A stretch of DNA of 64,000 nt, from the NCBI GenBank assembly GCA_016699165.1, contig CP064963.1:4278001-4342000 (forward strand), given 5' to 3'. The notes below the pieces were generated by a model. It worked only from the letters and a program-made list of their open reading frames with translations, had not been told where the DNA came from and did not search any database. The first letter of the stretch is position 1, and each line of letters begins with the position of its first letter. Source of the stretch: Candidatus Melainabacteria bacterium. GTDB lineage: Bacteria > Cyanobacteriota > Vampirovibrionia > Obscuribacterales > Obscuribacteraceae. Shown in pieces: positions 61,828-64,000 of the stretch. The translations under genes were made by a program, and so were the position numbers.

Positions 61828-62910
61828 ATGACACATCTATTTGAACCACTCACTATTCGTGGTATCACCCTTCGCAATCGCGTTGGAATTTCTCCCATGT
61901 GTATGTATTCATCGGTTGATGGTCACGCAACCGATTGGCATTTGATTCATTTGGGATCGCGTGCGGTGGGCGGAGCGGCACTCATTTTTGCAGAAGCCAC
62001 AGCGGTCGAAGATATTGGTCGCATTTCACCTGAGGATGCAGGTTTGTGGACCGATTCGCAAATTGAGCCACTAGCAAGAATAACTAGATTCATAGACGAA
62101 TATGGTGGAGTACCTGCTATTCAGTTAGCGCATGCAGGCCGAAAAGCAAGTACGTATAGACCCTGGGAAAAAGAAAAAGGTTCGGTGCCAAAATCTAAAG
62201 GTGGCTGGCAATCAGTAGGTCCAAGTGCAATTCCTTTTGATTCAGATTATGACACTCCCACAGAATTAAGTCTTTCTGAAATCGATAGAATCAAACAAAG
62301 CTTTTTAGATGCAACTAAGCGTAGTATCAAAGGTGGATACAAATGGCTTGAACTACACGCTGCTCATGGATATCTTTGTCACAGTTTTCATTCGCCATTA
62401 TCTAATCAACGAAAAGATAAATATGGCGGTTCGTTTGAAAATCGTATTAGGCTCACTTTAGAGACGGCAGAGGCTATGCGTGCAATCTGGCCCCAAGAAT
62501 ATCCGATGAGTGTGCGCCTCTCGTGTACCGATTGGTACGAAGGTGGATGGACTTTAGACGAGTCAATTGAACTTGCAAAAAAATTGAAAGAATTAAAAAT
62601 AGACGTAATAGATTGTAGTTCAGGTGCTGGAACACCTCTTGCAAAAATACCAGTAGGGGCAAGCTATCAGGTTCCTTTTGCCGAGGCAATTAAAAAGCAA
62701 GCTGAGATTATGACCGCTGCAGTAGGCATGATTACTGAGCCGATGCAAGCAGACTCGATTATTCGAATGGGTCAAGCCGATATTATTTTATTGGCACGCG
62801 AATCATTGCGTGATCCGTATTGGGCAGTGAATGCATCACGGGTGGTGCATCAAAATGACAAAATAAAGCTTCCAGATCCGTATCAGTATGCGGCTTATCC
62901 TAAAGGTTAG
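61828..62910 (+). CDS. NADH:flavin oxidoreductase, old-yellow-enzyme family (YqjM-like)
   Basis: A 360-residue FMN TIM barrel. Seen: RNRVGISPMCMYSSVDG (the Cys typical of YqjM-class enzymes), IQLAHAGRKAS, ELHAAHGYLCHSFHSPLSNQ, DKYGGSFENRIR, GMITEPMQADSI and LARESLRDPYW. These hold the catalytic His pair and FMN-phosphate contacts. Reduces activated C=C bonds or detoxifies electrophiles with NAD(P)H. It converges with the AraC-type regulator with only five bases between stops. Confidence 0.92.
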   Translation: MTHLFEPLTIRGITLRNRVGISPMCMYSSVDGHATDWHLIHLGSRAVGGAALIFAEATAVEDIGRISPEDAGLWTDSQIEPLARITRFIDEYGGVPAIQLAHAGRKASTYRPWEKEKGSVPKSKGGWQSVGPSAIPFDSDYDTPTELSLSEIDRIKQSFLDATKRSIKGGYKWLELHAAHGYLCHSFHSPLSNQRKDKYGGSFENRIRLTLETAEAMRAIWPQEYPMSVRLSCTDWYEGGWTLDESIELAKKLKELKIDVIDCSSGAGTPLAKIPVGASYQVPFAEAIKKQAEIMTAAVGMITEPMQADSIIRMGQADIILLARESLRDPYWAVNASRVVHQNDKIKLPDPYQYAAYPKG

Positions 62911-62915
62911 TACGT

Positions 62916-63836
62916 TTATTGAGCAGCTAAACTTGATTGTCTAAATCGGGCTATGTCACGCATAGGTGGGTCGCCAAACATTCTTTTATATTCTCTTGTA
63001 AATTGCGAGGCATCATCGTAACCTACTCGCACCGCCGCGGTGCTTGCATCCAAATCTTCAGTTAAGAGTAGTCGACGTGCTTCTTGCAAGCGAATTTGTT
63101 TTTGGAATTGAAGCGGACTCATCGATGTTGCAGTTTTAAAATGCTGGTGAAAACTAGATACGCTCATGCCCAGGTCGCGCGCCAAATCTTCGATACTCAA
63201 TGCTTCATTAAAATTAGAGCGCAGCTTGTGAACAGCTTTTGTAATGCGAGTAGTGTTGCCAGCAAATGTTGCCATTTGAAAGAGTCTTGGACCTTGCTCG
63301 CTTTTTAGAAGGCGATAGATTATTTCTCGTGTCACCAGGGGTGATACTATGCGAAAATCGGATGGGTTATCCAAAAGTCTGAACAATCTAATAAATGAAT
63401 CGAGCAATTCACCTTGCAATTTTCCAACTGCAATGGATTTGACGCTCGAATCGCTGCGGCCAGGAGATAATCCAGCCTCTACGCTTACAGAAGCGATTAA
63501 GGCCGGGTCAAAATCCATTTTCAGTCCCAAATAAGGCTCTGTATTGGATGCTTCAATTACCTGGCTCACAACTGGAACGTCTAATGAGCAGAGCAAATAA
63601 TTGGCAGGATCGTATCTGAAGCTGTCCTCGCCCATCTGCACAACTTTTGCGCCCTGGGCAATAATGCATATAGAAGGATTGTATTGCCCGTGAGTGGGCT
63701 GTGTCTTGCCGTAAAACTTGTAAAAATTAAGTCCTTCGGCCATTTTGTTTTGACCCTCAAGCACGCAGCTTTTGGCCAGTCGCTCGACTAATTCTTGCCT
63801 GTTTTCGGTGTCTCTATGTTCGTTTTTAGTGCTCAA
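62916..63836 (-). CDS. AraC-family transcriptional regulator (AraC_N type)
   Basis: 306 residues from TTG at 63836 (AAGGA seven bases upstream; the frame runs to TTG 63869). The N-terminal AraC_N domain (SICIIAQGAKVVQMGEDSFR, YDPANYLLCSLDVPVV) belongs to PF06719-type regulators. The C-terminal double HTH has SIEDLARDLGMSVSSFHQHF and AAVRVGYDDASQFTREYKRM with the FGDPP signature. These often regulate neighbouring oxidoreductases; the OYE gene converges here, so such a link is possible but not proven. Confidence 0.88.
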   Translation of the reverse strand: MSTKNEHRDTENRQELVERLAKSCVLEGQNKMAEGLNFYKFYGKTQPTHGQYNPSICIIAQGAKVVQMGEDSFRYDPANYLLCSLDVPVVSQVIEASNTEPYLGLKMDFDPALIASVSVEAGLSPGRSDSSVKSIAVGKLQGELLDSFIRLFRLLDNPSDFRIVSPLVTREIIYRLLKSEQGPRLFQMATFAGNTTRITKAVHKLRSNFNEALSIEDLARDLGMSVSSFHQHFKTATSMSPLQFQKQIRLQEARRLLLTEDLDASTAAVRVGYDDASQFTREYKRMFGDPPMRDIARFRQSSLAAQ

Positions 63837-63971
63837 TCGGCATTCCTTATGGTTTGTAGAATCGTCCAATCATTCTGTAATTTTGTTATACCATACCTGG
63901 CTAAATGGGGCTAAGATTAAATTGTGAGACGGGGCGACTTGGAGTTTTATCCAAGCGGTCGAGGAGTGCTT

Positions 63972-64000
63972 ATGCAAAAACGTAATTTATCAAATTTAGA
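63972..64000 (+). CDS. Start of a gene truncated by the window end
   Basis: An ATG at 63972 with GAGGAGT five bases upstream begins MQKRNLSNL and runs off the window. Only nine codons are seen, so no product can be named. Confidence 0.45.

Noticed and set aside
1..64000. CRISPR arrays and rRNA genes
   Set aside because: No regularly spaced direct repeats of CRISPR type and no rRNA signatures were seen.

Overview
The window reads as a chromosomal segment of a Gram-negative-type bacterium. LpxI (lipid A pathway), NuoL/NuoM, a ferredoxin-linked 2-oxoacid oxidoreductase, a type III glutamine synthetase, an LCP-family cell-wall protein and many secreted proteins of unknown function (TPR/CHAT, CAP, VWA) occur together. 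This mix suggests a non-photosynthetic relative of the Cyanobacteria (Vampirovibrionia/Melainabacteria, perhaps Obscuribacterales). That placement is an inference from gene content and was not tested.

Layout. 0-6.6 kb: the 5' end of a Tricorn-protease homologue, a repeat-built hypothetical protein, a frameshifted 2-oxoacid-dehydrogenase-type acyltransferase, a HEFGH zinc-peptidase-like protein, an LCP protein, a pair of 96-bp repeats with terminal inverted repeats, and an orphan AbiEi-like regulator. 6.6-13.9 kb, energy: korB/korA, a His-rich membrane peptide, nuoL, and divergent nuoM. 13.9-24.2 kb, envelope and secreted proteins: VWA with a 9-residue repeat, CAP, PgeF, an SDR, two convergent secreted proteins that share a module, and a large TPR-CHAT protein whose expected catalytic residues look lost. 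24.3-33.5 kb: GlpD, a D-2-hydroxyacid dehydrogenase, a GT87-like membrane protein, RsgA, TypA and an FdhF/YdeP oxidoreductase. 33.5-43.8 kb: two small envelope genes, a CHASE3-like/GGDEF/EAL protein, a Ser/Thr kinase, glutamine synthetase III, YjbQ, a TPR protein, LpxI and a secreted peptide.

43.9-49.5 kb looks like an accessory segment. It starts at a tRNA-Arg(ACG) and holds a HEPN-like protein with a LprI-like tail, a gene split cleanly by an IS3-family element (4-bp target duplication), a protein with three pilus-assembly N-terminal-like domains, and a decayed reading frame that resembles a tyrosine recombinase C-terminus.

49.5-56.7 kb is a sulfur and metal cassette: a P1B-type ATPase, an ArsR regulator with three cysteines, a membrane rhodanese, a TauE/SafE exporter, a metallo-beta-lactamase/rhodanese persulfide dioxygenase-like protein and a CoA-disulfide-reductase/rhodanese fusion. 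A perfect 16-bp palindrome lies between the divergent arsR and rhodanese genes. The cassette ends in a tiny membrane protein with an in-frame TGA. A small GGTC-loop hairpin follows at the spacing expected of a bacterial SECIS, and the frame then stays open for 32 more codons with a nearby Cys. This is a candidate unannotated selenoprotein of sulfide/persulfide metabolism and the most interesting item in the window.

56.7-64 kb: an alpha/beta hydrolase, an unknown secreted protein, an arylsulfatase, an old-yellow-enzyme oxidoreductase convergent with an AraC regulator, and the first codons of another gene.
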